The notes: generated from the letters alone by a model not told the origin. A stretch of 64,000 bases of DNA from Chitinolyticbacter albus (GCF_024437655.1 NZ_JANBVF010000005.1:1-64000), one strand, 5' to 3'; shown: positions 15,384 to 24,718, counted from the first letter of the stretch. Numbers and translations are program-made.

Positions 15384-16821
15384 ATGAGTGCTGTTTTCTC
15401 TTTAGTTGAAATTCCCAGTCTGGGAAATATTGACGTATAACCGAATTGAGTTCACGTTCAAGCTGACGTAGCGACATCGGATCGTCGTCCTTCAAAGCGC
15501 TTAGATGTGCTGTAGCTGTTAGAGCAGTGATCATCCCCGCCCCTGCCGTCGCGTTGCTCAGCCTATCGATCACGATGAAGCTGCCGGTGCCGCGGCACTG
15601 GGTGTAGGGGTCGAACACCACAGGGGCGTTGACTTCAACGGTGACGAGGGCAATTTCATTGAGGCCGAGCTGGCTGGCCTCGGTTTGCGCCATGGTGTTC
15701 ACGTCGATGCGGTGGGCGATCTGGCTGATGCGGCCGAACACGCTCTTACCGGCGAGCTTGAACGCATATTCCTTGCCGACCTGCAGCGGTGCTTCGTTCA
15801 TCCACACCACATGCGCGTCGAACGCCTGGGCCACGCTGGGCTGAGGGTCCTCGGCGCGTACGATCAGGTCGCCGCGGCTGATGTCGATCTCGTCTTCCAG
15901 CGTCAGCGTAATGGCCTGGCCGGCGAAGGCCGTGGCTTGTTCGCCTTCGTAGGTGACGATGGCGACAACCTTGGAGCGCTTGCCGGATGGCAGGGCGACG
16001 ATTTCTTCGCCGGGGGCGATCTGGCCGGCGGCGACGGTGCCACAGAAACCGCGGAAATCGAGGTTGGGGCGGTTCACGTACTGCACCGGCAGGCGGAAGG
16101 CGTCGAGCTGTGCGCGCCGGCCGATTTCGACGGTTTCCAACAGCCGCATCAGCGTGCCGCCGTCGTACCACGGCGTCTTGGCCGAGGCGTTGACGACGTT
16201 ATCGCCCTTCAGCGCCGAGATCGGCACGAAGCGGATATCCGGAATGTTCAACGAACCGGCGAAGTCCAGGTAGGCGGCCTTGATCTCGTTGAAGCGTTCT
16301 TCGGAGAAATCGACCAGATCCATCTTGTTCACGGCGACGACAACGTGCTGGATACCCAGCAGGCTGACGATGTAGCTGTGGCGGCGGGTCTGGGTCTGCA
16401 CGCCGTAGCGGGCATCGATCAGGATCACCGCCAGGTCGCAGGTCGACGCGCCGGTGGCCATGTTACGGGTGTACTGCTCGTGGCCCGGGCAGTCGGCGAT
16501 GATGAACTTGCGCTTGTCGGTGCTGAAGTAGCGATAGGCGACGTCGATGGTGATGCCCTGCTCGCGTTCGGCCTGCAGGCCGTCGACCAGCAGCGCCAGA
16601 TCGATTTCGTCCTCGGTGGTGTTGTACTTCTGGCTGTCCTTCTGGATCGCGGCCAACTGGTCTTCGAAGATCAGCTTGGAATCGTGCAGCAGGCGGCCGA
16701 TCAGCGTTGATTTGCCGTCGTCGACATTGCCGCAGGTGATGAAGCGCAGCAGATCCTTGTTCTCGTGCTGCTTGAGGTAAGCCAGGATATCGTCGGCGAT
16801 CAGGTCGGATTGGTGGGACAT
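15382..16821 (-). CDS. cysN: Sulfate adenylyltransferase subunit 1 (GTPase)
   Basis: A 479-residue GTPase subunit of ATP sulfurylase. It couples GTP hydrolysis to adenosine-5'-phosphosulfate synthesis by CysD in assimilatory sulfate reduction. It shows the translational-GTPase motifs [19 protein letters not shown] (G1, about 31-49), [17 protein letters not shown] (G3), NKMDLVDF (G4) and [11 protein letters not shown], with EF-Tu-like domains 2 and 3 behind. The length is normal for CysN without a fused CysC kinase. The start at ATG 16821 (MSHQSDLI) is chosen; the 25 upstream codons to 16896 are Arg-rich and non-homologous. It follows cysD by 86 bp. Confidence 0.95.
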   Translation of the reverse strand: MSHQSDLIADDILAYLKQHENKDLLRFITCGNVDDGKSTLIGRLLHDSKLIFEDQLAAIQKDSQKYNTTEDEIDLALLVDGLQAEREQGITIDVAYRYFSTDKRKFIIADCPGHEQYTRNMATGASTCDLAVILIDARYGVQTQTRRHSYIVSLLGIQHVVVAVNKMDLVDFSEERFNEIKAAYLDFAGSLNIPDIRFVPISALKGDNVVNASAKTPWYDGGTLMRLLETVEIGRRAQLDAFRLPVQYVNRPNLDFRGFCGTVAAGQIAPGEEIVALPSGKRSKVVAIVTYEGEQATAFAGQAITLTLEDEIDISRGDLIVRAEDPQPSVAQAFDAHVVWMNEAPLQVGKEYAFKLAGKSVFGRISQIAHRIDVNTMAQTEASQLGLNEIALVTVEVNAPVVFDPYTQCRGTGSFIVIDRLSNATAGAGMITALTATAHLSALKDDDPMSLRQLERELNSVIRQYFPDWEFQLKRKQHS

Positions 16822-16907
16822 GGTGGTCAGTGCATCCAGAATTCGGGGCGGCCGGTCGCGGCCGGCAGGCGCGGCGCGGGCAAGCCGCCGCCGCAATCAA
16901 TCAAGGC

Positions 16908-17834
16908 TCAGAAGTAGCCTTCCATCTTTTTCTTTTCCATCGAGCCGGACGAATCGTGATCGATCACGCGGCCCTGGCGCTCACTGGTCGTGGCCAGTAG
17001 CATTTCCTGGATGATGTCCGGCAGCGTCTGGGCGCGGGATTCGACCGCACCAGTGAGCGGGTAGCAGCCCAGCGTACGGAAGCGCACCCACTCCTTGCGG
17101 ATGGAAGCCTTCTGCTCGGCGGTGAGGTATTGCAGGATGCGCTCGTCGTCGATCATCACCAGCGCGCCGTTATAGCTGACCACTTCGCGTTCGGCGGCGA
17201 AGTACAGCGGCACAATCTCGATGCTTTCGAGGAAGATGTACTGCCAGATGTCGAGCTCGGTCCAGTTCGACAGCGGGAACACGCGGATGCTCTCGCCCTT
17301 GTCGATCTTCGAGTTGTAGATGTTCCACAACTCCGGGCGCTGGTTCTTCGGATCCCAGCGGTGATTCTTGTCGCGGAACGAGTACACGCGCTCCTTGGCA
17401 CGGCTCTTTTCCTCGTCGCGGCGCGCGCCGCCGAACGCGGCATCGAAGCCGTACTTGTTCAGCGCCTGCTTCAGCCCTTCGGTCTTCATCACGTCGGTGT
17501 GCTTGGCACTACCGGCGGTGAACGGGTTGATGCCAGCCTTCACGCCTTCCTCGTTCACGTGGGTGATGAGGTTCCAGCCCTCGGCCTTCTGCTTGTCGCG
17601 CAGCTTGTACATCTCCTGGAATTTCCAGGTGGTATCCACGTGCATCAGCGGGAACGGCGGCTTGCCGGGGGCAAAGGCTTTCTTGGCCAGATGCAGCATC
17701 ACGGCCGAATCCTTGCCGATCGAGTACAGCATCACCGGGTTGTCGAACTCGGCCGCAACCTCGCGGATGATGTGGATGGATTCGGCTTCCAGCTGCTTGA
17801 GGTGGGTGAGGCGCGCTTCGCTGATGGTGTTCAT
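16908..17834 (-). CDS. cysD: Sulfate adenylyltransferase subunit 2
   Basis: A 308-residue catalytic subunit that adenylylates sulfate to form APS. The PP-loop-type motif is [10 protein letters not shown] (about 38-47), followed by [15 protein letters not shown] and [21 protein letters not shown], both diagnostic for CysD, and the C-terminal [13 protein letters not shown]. The start at ATG 17834 ([12 protein letters not shown]) is preferred over 17852. It is first in the cysDN operon on the minus strand; the upstream 135 bp should hold its promoter. The other sulfate-assimilation genes (cysH, cysI, cysG) are not in the window. Confidence 0.95.
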   Translation of the reverse strand: MNTISEARLTHLKQLEAESIHIIREVAAEFDNPVMLYSIGKDSAVMLHLAKKAFAPGKPPFPLMHVDTTWKFQEMYKLRDKQKAEGWNLITHVNEEGVKAGINPFTAGSAKHTDVMKTEGLKQALNKYGFDAAFGGARRDEEKSRAKERVYSFRDKNHRWDPKNQRPELWNIYNSKIDKGESIRVFPLSNWTELDIWQYIFLESIEIVPLYFAAEREVVSYNGALVMIDDERILQYLTAEQKASIRKEWVRFRTLGCYPLTGAVESRAQTLPDIIQEMLLATTSERQGRVIDHDSSGSMEKKKMEGYF

Positions 17835-17969
17835 GGGCAGTGCAGATCTCAACGGCCGGCGGCCACAAGCGTGGCCACGGCGGGGTACGGGGTAGCAGCC
17901 AAATCTACCGCAACGCAGGTGCGGACTAAAGACGGGCTGGTTATATCGTTATGGAATGCGTGATACCGC

Positions 17970-18341
17970 TCAGACTGCGGACCACGGCCGGCCGGTGGGG
18001 TTGAAGGTCGGCTTCTGGCCGCCCCACAGCTGTTCCAGATCGTAGTAGTCGCGTACGGCGGGCAACATCACGTGCACTACCAGGGTGCCGGCATCGACCA
18101 GTACCCACTCACCACTTTCCTCGCCTTCGGTCGAGAGCACTTCGAAGCCCTTGGCCTTGAGCTCGACGGCCACGTTGTTGGCGAGCGCGCGCACCTGGCG
18201 ATTGGAATCACCGGAAGCCACGACCATGCATTCGAACAGGTCGGTGAGCTCCTCGGTATCGAGGATCTCGATGTACTTGGCCTTGATGTCTTCCAGGGCG
18301 GCGACGGCGACGTCGCGCAATTGGGCGGTATATTCGTTCAT
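17970..18341 (-). CDS. rsfS: Ribosomal silencing factor RsfS
   Basis: A 123-residue member of the RsfS/YbeB/Iojap family. It binds ribosomal protein L14 on the 50S subunit and blocks joining with 30S when nutrients are low. Diagnostic segments are ALEDIKAKYIEILDTEELTDL, FECMVVASGDSNRQVRALANNV, GEESGEWVLVDAGTLVVHVML and the C-terminal RDYYDLEQLWG. The start overlaps the nadD stop by four bases (18338-18341), so it is translationally coupled to nadD. Relatives often have rlmH directly after it; here cysD follows instead. Confidence 0.95.
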   Translation of the reverse strand: MNEYTAQLRDVAVAALEDIKAKYIEILDTEELTDLFECMVVASGDSNRQVRALANNVAVELKAKGFEVLSTEGEESGEWVLVDAGTLVVHVMLPAVRDYYDLEQLWGGQKPTFNPTGRPWSAV

Positions 18342-18991
18342 GCGTGATTCCGGTAGCGCCCGCTGTCCATGATCGCCTGCGCGACCGGGCTTAGCGCCGA
18401 GATGTCCTCGCCGCGCGCGAGGTGTGCGCGCAGATCGGTCGAGGAAAACGGCAATAGCGGGCTGGGCAAAACCGACAGTTTACCTTTTGTCAGCTCGCTA
18501 GGCTTGGCTTCTACCCGCCGCCCGGCGAATTCTGCGGCGATTTGGGGCGATAAATCGGCAAAATCATGCTCTGAACGGGCCGCCACGACGAGGTGGCCCA
18601 GCTCCAGCAAGCGCTGCCAGTCACGCCAAGTATGAAGCTGCGCCAAGGAATCCGCACCGATCAGCCAGACCAGCAGTGCTTCAGGGTGCGCCTGCTGCAG
18701 TTCGGTTAGCGTGTCGATGGTGTAGCTGTAGCCGGTGCGGCGCAGCTCGATGTCGTCGGCAACGAGGCCCACCTCGCCGATCAACGCATCGCGCACCCAG
18801 CTGTAGCGCTGCGCGGCCGAGACTTGGGGCGTGGCGCGGTGTGGCGGCTCGCCGGTGGGGATCAACCGTACCTCAGGCAGCGCGAAGGTGTCGCGCAGAC
18901 AGCGCGCCAGCGCCAGATGGCCGTAGTGTATGGGGTTGAAGGTGCCGCCGTAGACGCCTAAACATGCAGACATTTCAGTTGAGTTTTGCAA
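18338..18991 (-). CDS. nadD: Nicotinate-nucleotide adenylyltransferase
   Basis: A 217-residue enzyme that joins nicotinate mononucleotide and ATP into deamido-NAD. Near the N-terminus it has the nucleotidyltransferase motif GGTFNPIHYGHLALA. Downstream it shows LIPTGEPPHR, the VWLIGADSLAQLHTWRDW block and the C-terminal FSSTDLRAHLARGED with the ISSTxxR-like element. The 5' end is ambiguous: TTG at 18991 has GAGAA upstream, while the in-frame ATG at 18973 lacks a visible ribosome-binding site. It is coupled to rsfS. A decayed second copy of its first segment lies at 19895-19980. Confidence 0.93.
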   Translation of the reverse strand: MQNSTEMSACLGVYGGTFNPIHYGHLALARCLRDTFALPEVRLIPTGEPPHRATPQVSAAQRYSWVRDALIGEVGLVADDIELRRTGYSYTIDTLTELQQAHPEALLVWLIGADSLAQLHTWRDWQRLLELGHLVVAARSEHDFADLSPQIAAEFAGRRVEAKPSELTKGKLSVLPSPLLPFSSTDLRAHLARGEDISALSPVAQAIMDSGRYRNHA

Positions 18992-19135
18992 GGTGTTCTC
19001 TGGAATGACAGCCCCTGGGGCTCAGTGCTCAGCATCTTGCTTTCATGATAAAAAGCCAAGCGGGCGCCCGCTGCGAGCGGGTCTGCTGCATCGTGCCACT
19101 ACCACGTGATTGGCGGAACAGGAGAAACCAACCCT

Positions 19136-19780
19136 ATGAGCAAGCTAGCGATTGTTTTCCTGCTATGCGCCACTGCCCCGTTGGCGGGCATGGCACGGGC
19201 GGAGGATGACATCGACTTTGAAGCCTTCGAGGCTTCGAGCCAAGCACTGCATGCCGCCGATGAGGATGCGGCGGCGCAGCGCGCCGCGGTTGAGGCCTTG
19301 CCCGCTCGGCTCAAGAACGCATCGTTGGGCGATCGCGCCGGCGCTCACATTGGCGCTGCTGGCGGCTGCGCGATTGAGCTGCCCACCGCCGACCTTGACG
19401 CGCTTTCGTCGCTTGCCGTGGCCGAGGCCATCCTCGGCAAGCCGCTGGCCCAGGTGCCACTCGATGGCAAGGTGATTGCACGGCTCACGCTGGATGTGAC
19501 TCGTACGCCTGAGGCCGCAGAGGCGCTGCGCAAGCGTCAGCACCGTGCCCGTTACAAAACCCAGGAGGAGCGCCAGCTCCTCTCGCGTCTGCGCGCAGGA
19601 ACCAAGAAGATCAACCCGCAGGCAGAGCCCGTCGACTGTCGTAACCTGCGCGCTCAAGTCGAGGATCTGCTTTCCAATGCGCGCCTGGATGGTGCACTCG
19701 CCAAAGCCGAGGCTGTGGGCTTCGTCGTCGAGGAACTGGGCAAGCTACAGCAAACAGATAAGCGGGCCCGACAGGACTAG
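19136..19780 (+). CDS. Hypothetical exported protein, helical
   Basis: A 214-residue protein with a clear signal peptide (MSKLAIVFLLCATAPLAGMARA), so probably periplasmic. The mature part is Ala-, Glu- and Leu-rich and mostly helical, with charged heptad-like stretches (EAFEASSQALHAADEDAAAQRAAVEAL and RKRQHRARYKTQEERQLLSRL). It has one Cys in GGCAIEL and another in VDCRNLR, which might form a disulfide. I do not recognise the family. The start at 19136 has AGGAGA eleven bases upstream; the earlier ATG at 19106 would spoil the signal peptide. It is flanked by minus-strand genes on both sides and stands alone. Confidence 0.7.
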   Translation: MSKLAIVFLLCATAPLAGMARAEDDIDFEAFEASSQALHAADEDAAAQRAAVEALPARLKNASLGDRAGAHIGAAGGCAIELPTADLDALSSLAVAEAILGKPLAQVPLDGKVIARLTLDVTRTPEAAEALRKRQHRARYKTQEERQLLSRLRAGTKKINPQAEPVDCRNLRAQVEDLLSNARLDGALAKAEAVGFVVEELGKLQQTDKRARQD

Positions 19781-19894
19781 GTCGGGGAAGTAGTCTTGTG
19801 GCCGCGCTCAGGAGCTCAGGTGGTGGCCAGCTTGATGCTGGCGACGGTAGGCCTGGTCAGCACGTGGCCTGCCTGAGTCGGCGGGAACACAGAA

Positions 19895-19980
19895 GAGGCT
19901 GAAAGGTGTCGCGTAGGCTGCGCGCCAGCGCAGATGACCGTAATGGGTTGGGTTGAACGTGACGCTGCCGTGGGCACCGC
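19895..19980 (-). pseudogene. Decayed fragment of a second nadD gene
   Basis: On the minus strand, one frame reads HGSVTFNPTHYGHLRWRAAYATPFSL. This parallels the N-terminal YGGTFNPIHYGHLALARCLRDTFAL of the intact nadD at 18338-18991, and the DNA matches in blocks such as GGCGCGC and GCGACACCTT. Small insertions and substitutions disrupt the frame, and the remaining two thirds of the gene are missing. It begins about 12 bases beyond the chorismate mutase stop codon. Confidence 0.75.
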
Positions 19981-19991
19981 GCGCGTTCATC

Positions 19992-20279
19992 TCAAACCCG
20001 CTGATGTCGGGCCACCACTTCGTCAAGCAATAGCTGCAGTAGGCGCTGGGCGAATACGGGATCGATGCCCGATTCGCTGGCCAGCGCTGCAAAGCGCGCA
20101 CGCTGTTGGGCTTCGCGCTCGGGATCGCGAGCGGGCAAGTTCTGCGTTTTCTTCAGTTGGCCTACTTCGGCGGTTACGGCAAAGCGGCGAGCGAGTAGTG
20201 CCAGCCATTGGCCGTCGATGTCGTCGAGTTCGGCGCGCAGCGCCTGCAGGGGGGGGAGGCATTTCGGCTCCAATGTCAA
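19992..20279 (-). CDS. AroQ-type chorismate mutase (start uncertain, C8 tract at 5' end)
   Basis: A small all-helical chorismate mutase of the AroQ class (about 90 residues), which converts chorismate to prephenate for Phe/Tyr synthesis. Typical features are LRAELDDIDGQWLALLARRFAVTAEVGQLKK with the active-site Arg, Asp and Lys, then DPEREAQQRARF and a last helix ending VVARHQ. The in-frame 5' end relies on TTG codons at 20279 or 20273 without a good ribosome-binding site. A much better start, GGAG-CCGAA-ATG at 20262, is one base out of frame because of a run of eight C at 20249-20256; with seven C it would read straight into the enzyme. See the findings. Confidence 0.8.
   Translation of the reverse strand: MTLEPKCLPPLQALRAELDDIDGQWLALLARRFAVTAEVGQLKKTQNLPARDPEREAQQRARFAALASESGIDPVFAQRLLQLLLDEVVARHQRV
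20249..20256. repeat. Homopolymer G8/C8 tract at the start of the chorismate mutase gene
   Basis: Eight consecutive G on the plus strand (eight C in the coding strand), directly behind the best ATG of the chorismate mutase gene. Removing one base restores frame between that ATG and the enzyme domain. Such tracts are prone to replication slippage and also to sequencing error. Confidence 0.9.
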
Positions 20280-20299
20280 AGGCCCGCCGTGGCGGGCCT
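20278..20299 (-). terminator. Terminator behind proA and the 78-aa gene
   Basis: AGGCCCGCC and GGCGGGCCT form a 9-bp stem with a two-base loop, 14 bases after the small gene's stop, followed on the minus strand by TTTG. The possible TTG start of the chorismate mutase falls immediately on its 3' side. Confidence 0.65.
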
Positions 20300-20312
20300 C
20301 TAAGTCGAGAGA

Positions 20313-20549
20313 TCAGTCGTGTGGCGCTAGGGTGGGTGCCGCCCTTCCAATCTCACTATCGTTGAGAATGGGTCTGCCCAGCGCTTCCTCAATCAACTGC
20401 AGCTGGGCATAAAGCTCATCCAGCGATTCACCGGAGAGCCAGGTCGGCGTCACCGATCGAGCTACCGGACGACCAAGGTCGTCGTAGTACACATCGAATA
20501 TCCGCAGTTCGCCATCACAGCGTACAACGCGATGGTTCCAGTGGCTCAC
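20313..20549 (-). CDS. Conserved small protein (78 aa), downstream of proA
   Basis: A small protein starting at GTG 20549, six bases after GAGG and only eight bases after the proA stop. It reads SHWNHRVVRCDGELRIFDVYYDD, then GRPVARSVTPTWLSGESLDELYAQLQLIEEALGRPIL. I recall similar short proteins (WNHRVV at the start, VYYDD, GESLEEL) as conserved hypotheticals in many bacteria, but I cannot name a family or function. The predicted fold is a beta-hairpin followed by one helix. It is probably co-transcribed with proA. Confidence 0.7.
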   Translation of the reverse strand: MSHWNHRVVRCDGELRIFDVYYDDLGRPVARSVTPTWLSGESLDELYAQLQLIEEALGRPILNDSEIGRAAPTLAPHD

Positions 20550-20557
20550 CAACGACC

Positions 20558-21814
20558 TCAGCTGCGGATATGCCCGTCGCCGAGCACGATCCACTTTTCG
20601 CTGGTCAGGCCTTCCAGCCCCACGGGCCCTCTGGCGTGGATCTTGTCGGTGGAGATGCCGATCTCGGCGCCCAGGCCGTACTCGAAGCCGTCGGCAAAGC
20701 GGGTCGACGCGTTGACCATCACGCTGGCGCTGTCTACTTCGCGCAGGAAGCGCCGCGCCTTGGTGTAGTTCTCGCTGACGATGGCGTCGGTGTGGTGGCT
20801 CCCATAGGTGTTGATATGGTCGATCGCCGCGTCGAGGTCGGCGACCACCTTGATCGCCAGAATCGGCGCCAGGTATTCGGTGCGCCAGTCTTCCTCGGTG
20901 GCCGGGATCGCGTCGGGCAGAATGTCGCGGGTGGCGGCGCAGCCGCGCAGCTCGACACCCTTCTCGCGGTAGATCGCGGCGAGCGGCGGCAGGATCACGT
21001 CGGCGATGTTCTCGTTCACCAGCAGCGTTTCCATGGTGTTGCACGGCGCGTAGCGGTGGGTCTTGGCATTGTCGGCGATGCGGATGGCCTTGTCCGGATC
21101 GGCTTCGTCGTCGATGTAGACGTGGCAGATGCCGTCCAGGTGCTTGATGACCGGCACGCGGGCATCACGGCTGATGCGCTCGATCAGGCCCTTGCCGCCG
21201 CGCGGCACGATCACGTCGACGAACTCGGTCATGGTGATCAGCTCGCCCACGGCGGCGCGGTCCGGGGTTTCGATGATCTGCACTGCGGCTTCGGGCAGGC
21301 CGGCTGCGGCCAGGCCTTCCTTCACCAGTCGGGCGATGGCCTGGTTGCAGTGGAAGGCCTCGCGGCCGCCGCGCAGGATGGTGGCGTTGCCGGACTTGAT
21401 GCACAGGCCGGCGGCATCGGCGGTCACGTTCGGGCGCGCCTCGTAGATGATGCCGATCACGCCCAGCGGCACGCGCATCTTGCCGACCTGGATGCCGGTC
21501 GGCTGGTATTTGAAGTCGCCCATGTTGCCGATCGGGTCAGGCAGGCTGGCGATCTGCCGCAGGCCTTCGGCCATGGTGGCGATGGTCTTGTCGGTGAGCT
21601 GCAGCCGGTCGAGTAGCGCCGGCTCCAGTCCGTCGGCGCGCGCCTGCGTCATGTCCTGCTCGTTGGCGGCTGTCAGCAGCGCGGCATCGCGCACGATGGC
21701 GTCGGCGATGGCATTCAGCGCCTTGTTCTTGGCGGCAGTGTCGGCCTTGGCCATTGCGCGGCTGGCGGCGCGGGCGCGGCGGCCGACGTCTTGCATGTAT
21801 TGCTGGATATCCAT
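20558..21814 (-). CDS. proA: Gamma-glutamyl phosphate reductase
   Basis: A 418-residue enzyme that reduces gamma-glutamyl phosphate to glutamate-5-semialdehyde with NADPH, the second step of proline synthesis. It has the aldehyde-dehydrogenase-like fold with the catalytic Cys in [16 protein letters not shown] (around residue 262). Other diagnostic stretches are [45 protein letters not shown] and [24 protein letters not shown] near the C-terminus. Full length. proB is not in the window. The small gene at 20313-20549 follows in the same direction. Confidence 0.96.
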   Translation of the reverse strand: MDIQQYMQDVGRRARAASRAMAKADTAAKNKALNAIADAIVRDAALLTAANEQDMTQARADGLEPALLDRLQLTDKTIATMAEGLRQIASLPDPIGNMGDFKYQPTGIQVGKMRVPLGVIGIIYEARPNVTADAAGLCIKSGNATILRGGREAFHCNQAIARLVKEGLAAAGLPEAAVQIIETPDRAAVGELITMTEFVDVIVPRGGKGLIERISRDARVPVIKHLDGICHVYIDDEADPDKAIRIADNAKTHRYAPCNTMETLLVNENIADVILPPLAAIYREKGVELRGCAATRDILPDAIPATEEDWRTEYLAPILAIKVVADLDAAIDHINTYGSHHTDAIVSENYTKARRFLREVDSASVMVNASTRFADGFEYGLGAEIGISTDKIHARGPVGLEGLTSEKWIVLGDGHIRS

Positions 21815-21928
21815 GATGTGCTGCCGGATGAAGTGCTCAAAGAATCAAGCCATTGTAACGGGGAAGTGGTGCAGCGTCAGCGGGGCTCGCTCACGGCCGG
21901 GGCAGCCCGCTTTGGGTGGGTTTGCCGC

Positions 21929-23224
21929 TTATTCCTCAGCGGTCAGTGGGCTGGGCCAGGTTAGGCTCATGCGGGCACCGCCCAGTTCGCTGTCGCCGAT
22001 AGTGAGGCTGCCGCCGTGGCCTTGCATGATCATGCTGGTGATTGCGAGCCCGAGGCCGTGCCCGCCGGTGCTACGGTTACGGCTGCCTTCCAGTCGCTCG
22101 AACGGTTTGATCAGCCGCTCGCGGGTGTTTTCCGGTATGCCCGGGCCGTCGTCATCGACGTGCAGCGCGGCCTGCCCATCGTGCCAGGCGAACGTGACCC
22201 GCACCCGGCCACCGCCATAGCGCCGCGCGTTGTTGACGAGATTGCCCAGCGCGCGCCCCAGGTAATAGCGGTCGGCCCACAGCCACGGCTCGTCGCTGCC
22301 GCTGGCGTTGATGAACTCCACGGCATCGCCCGTGACGGCGAATTCGTCCAACTGGCGAACGAGCCACGGCAGCGCTTCGAACGGTTGAGCCTCGGGCTGC
22401 ATTTCCGGGCGCTCCAGCGTGCGCAATGTCAGCCATTCCTCGACCAGCTGATCCATATGCACGAGGTCGCGCTCCGCACCGGCAATGAAGCTGTCGACCG
22501 GTGCGCCGGCCTTCACCGCTTCGAGCCGGTAGCGCAGCCGCGCCAGTGGGGTGCGCACATCGTGCGAGATCGCGTCGATCATCGCCTGGCGGCCGCTGCT
22601 GAGCTCTTCGATATCCTGCGCCATGCGGTTCATGGTGCCCGATAGCGGCTCCAGCGGAGACGATTCCTCGAGTTCGGTACGTGCGGAAAAATCACCGCGG
22701 CCGAGTGCGCGGCTTTGCCGGGTCAGCGCCAGCAGATCGCGCCAGAACGGGCGCAGCCACAGCCAGGTGGGAATGCCGAGTGCCGCGCTCATCAGGATCA
22801 GCCCGATCACATCGGGCCAGGACACGCTGTCCAGCCGCGCGAGATAGGCCACCGGGCCGAGCTCGATCGCGAGCTGGGTATCGGGAATGCGGTGGATGTA
22901 GATGTTGCGCGCCGGCAGGTACAGCGTTTCGCCATTCATCAGGCTCTGCAGCAATGCCGGCCCCAGCTTGTAGGCGTCGACGGCCTCGATGTTCACTGGC
23001 ACCGGCAGCTTGTTGCGCAAGCGGGTGATCTCGTCGTGCCACAGCGATTGCGGCAAGGCGCCAAGCTCGTTCTCGACGATGATGATGGTGCTCTGGAACA
23101 CATCGTTCAGGTACTGCCGGTTGATGCGCTCCAGCATCTGTTTGTAGAACACGCCGACCAAGAGGCCGGACGCCAGGAAGCAGACGACGACGGTGAGGTA
23201 GAAGCGTAGGAACAGCTTGCGCAT
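21929..23224 (-). CDS. Sensor histidine kinase, RstB-like
   Basis: A 431-residue inner-membrane kinase. TM1 spans about residues 9-27, a periplasmic domain about 28-135, and TM2 about 137-157. A HAMP domain (about 158-210) follows. The phosphorylated His is H221 in the motif AISHDVRTPLARLRYRLE. The ATP-binding domain shows the N-box NLVNNARRYGG, VDDDGPGIPENTRERLIKPF and GGHGLGLAI. The N-terminus (MRKLFLRFYLTVVVC) and layout resemble RstB of enterobacteria, but the signal is unknown. It lies 59 bp downstream of its response regulator gene. Confidence 0.9.
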   Translation of the reverse strand: MRKLFLRFYLTVVVCFLASGLLVGVFYKQMLERINRQYLNDVFQSTIIIVENELGALPQSLWHDEITRLRNKLPVPVNIEAVDAYKLGPALLQSLMNGETLYLPARNIYIHRIPDTQLAIELGPVAYLARLDSVSWPDVIGLILMSAALGIPTWLWLRPFWRDLLALTRQSRALGRGDFSARTELEESSPLEPLSGTMNRMAQDIEELSSGRQAMIDAISHDVRTPLARLRYRLEAVKAGAPVDSFIAGAERDLVHMDQLVEEWLTLRTLERPEMQPEAQPFEALPWLVRQLDEFAVTGDAVEFINASGSDEPWLWADRYYLGRALGNLVNNARRYGGGRVRVTFAWHDGQAALHVDDDGPGIPENTRERLIKPFERLEGSRNRSTGGHGLGLAITSMIMQGHGGSLTIGDSELGGARMSLTWPSPLTAEE

Positions 23225-23283
23225 GATTCAGCCTAGCGTGCCCGGATGCCGCTGCGCTCGACGACGCATGAGCGCACGCGCGC

Positions 23284-24009
23284 TCACTCCTGCCACCAGA
23301 TGTCGGTGGCGAACAGATAGCCCTTGTGGCGTATGGTCTTGATCTTGCGTGGCTCGTTCGGATCGTCGTCGAGTTTCTTGCGCAGCCGCGAAATGGCCAC
23401 GTCGATGCTGCGGTCCATGCCGTCGTACTCGATGCCACGCAGCGTCTTCAGCAGGTGGTCACGCGACAGGATTTCGCCGGCGTGGCGCGCCAGCTCCCAC
23501 AACAGGTCGAAATCGCCAGTCGACAGGTGTAGCGGTTCGCGATCGTAAGTCGCGGTGCGGTTGCGCGCGTCGATTTGCAGCTTGCCGAAATTCAGCGCCT
23601 GCCGATCGCCGCTGGGCGCTGGCCCCGCGGGTGCGGTGGTGCTGGTATGGGTCTGGCGCAGATGGGCGCGGATGCGCGCGAGCAGCACGGCGGGGGGCGT
23701 AGTCTTGACCACGTAGTCGGTCGCGCCGATCTCGAAGCCCAGGATCTGGTTCATGTCGCTGTTGAGCGAGGTGAGGATGACGATGGGTTCGCTGTAGAAG
23801 GTGCGCAGTTCGCGGCACAGCGTCAGGCCATCCTTGCCGGGCAGCATCACGTCGAGCAGGACGAGGTCCGGCGGGTTCTGCCGCACGCGTTCGATCACCG
23901 TGCTGCCGTCGGGCAGGTGCTCGACTTCGAACTCGAAGCTCTTCAGGAATCCGCCGATCAGCTCGGCGAGCTCGCCATCGTCTTCCACGAAAACAATACG
24001 TTGCTTCAT
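23284..24009 (-). CDS. OmpR-family response regulator, RstA-like
   Basis: A 241-residue transcription factor. The receiver domain (1-120) has the acidic pair E9-D10, the phosphoacceptor D53 in LVLLDVMLPGKDG, T80 in VILTSL and the conserved Lys (about 102) in DYVVKTTPP. The C-terminal winged-helix DNA-binding domain (about 145-240) shows LSTGDFDLLWELARHAGEILSRDHLL and DVAISRLRKKLDDDPNEPRKIKTIRHKGYLF. The start ATG 24009 (MKQRIVFVEDD) is preferred; 53 upstream codons to 24168 are unrelated. It is encoded just upstream of its partner kinase and probably forms an operon with it. Confidence 0.93.
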   Translation of the reverse strand: MKQRIVFVEDDGELAELIGGFLKSFEFEVEHLPDGSTVIERVRQNPPDLVLLDVMLPGKDGLTLCRELRTFYSEPIVILTSLNSDMNQILGFEIGATDYVVKTTPPAVLLARIRAHLRQTHTSTTAPAGPAPSGDRQALNFGKLQIDARNRTATYDREPLHLSTGDFDLLWELARHAGEILSRDHLLKTLRGIEYDGMDRSIDVAISRLRKKLDDDPNEPRKIKTIRHKGYLFATDIWWQE

Positions 24010-24131
24010 GACGCCCCCGCTCTTGGATGCCCCGATTGTAACGAAGCACGGCAAGGCTGCGCAGGCGTTTCGCGCTCCGGCGGCGGAATCGGGCATCATG
24101 AAGCCTGCTGATGGCGTGACAGGGAGGTCGT

Positions 24132-24656
24132 ATGGCAGTGCGTGACGTGCTGAAAATGGGCGATCCACGGCTCTACGAAGTGGCGCAGCCGGTGACGGCG
24201 TTTGATGCGCCTGAATTGCATGCGTTGGTTACCGATCTGTTCGACACCATGCACGCCAGCCGTGGGGTCGGCATTGCCGCGCCACAGATTGGTGTGGGGT
24301 TGCAGGTGGTGATCTTCGGTTTCCAGACCAATCCACGTTACCCCGACGCGCCGCCGGTGCCGGAAACGGTGCTGGTCAACCCGGTGCTGACGCCGTTGTC
24401 GGATGATATTGAGGAAGGCTGGGAGGGCTGCCTGTCGGTGCCCGGGCTGCGCGGACTGGTGCCCCGGCATACGCGGTTGCGTTACACGGGCTTCGACCAG
24501 CATGGCGCGGTGATCGACCGCACCGTCGACGGATTTCATGCCCGCGTAGTGCAGCATGAGTGCGACCATCTGAATGGGGTGCTCTACCCCTTCCATATCC
24601 GCGACCTGCACAAGCTCGGCTACACCGAGGTGCTGTTTCCCGAGCGCGGCAGCTAG
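24132..24656 (+). CDS. def: Peptide deformylase
   Basis: A 174-residue metalloenzyme that removes the formyl group from the N-terminal methionine of new proteins. All three family motifs are present: [10 protein letters not shown] (about 45-54), EGCLSVPG (about 97-104, metal-binding Cys) and HECDHLNG (about 140-147, two His ligands and the catalytic Glu). It lacks the adjacent fmt gene found in many bacteria. It is divergent from the response regulator gene and ends at a bidirectional terminator before the cold-shock gene. Confidence 0.95.
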   Translation: MAVRDVLKMGDPRLYEVAQPVTAFDAPELHALVTDLFDTMHASRGVGIAAPQIGVGLQVVIFGFQTNPRYPDAPPVPETVLVNPVLTPLSDDIEEGWEGCLSVPGLRGLVPRHTRLRYTGFDQHGAVIDRTVDGFHARVVQHECDHLNGVLYPFHIRDLHKLGYTEVLFPERGS

Positions 24657-24675
24657 GGGCCGATCGCAAGACAAC

Positions 24676-24702
24676 AAAAAACCGCGGCAAGCCGCGGTTT
24701 TT
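24676..24702. terminator. Bidirectional terminator between def and the cold-shock gene
   Basis: ACCGCGGC and GCCGCGGT enclose AA, flanked by A and T runs, giving a strong hairpin that works for both convergent genes. Confidence 0.9.
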
Positions 24703-24718
24703 CGTGGTGCAGGGGCGA

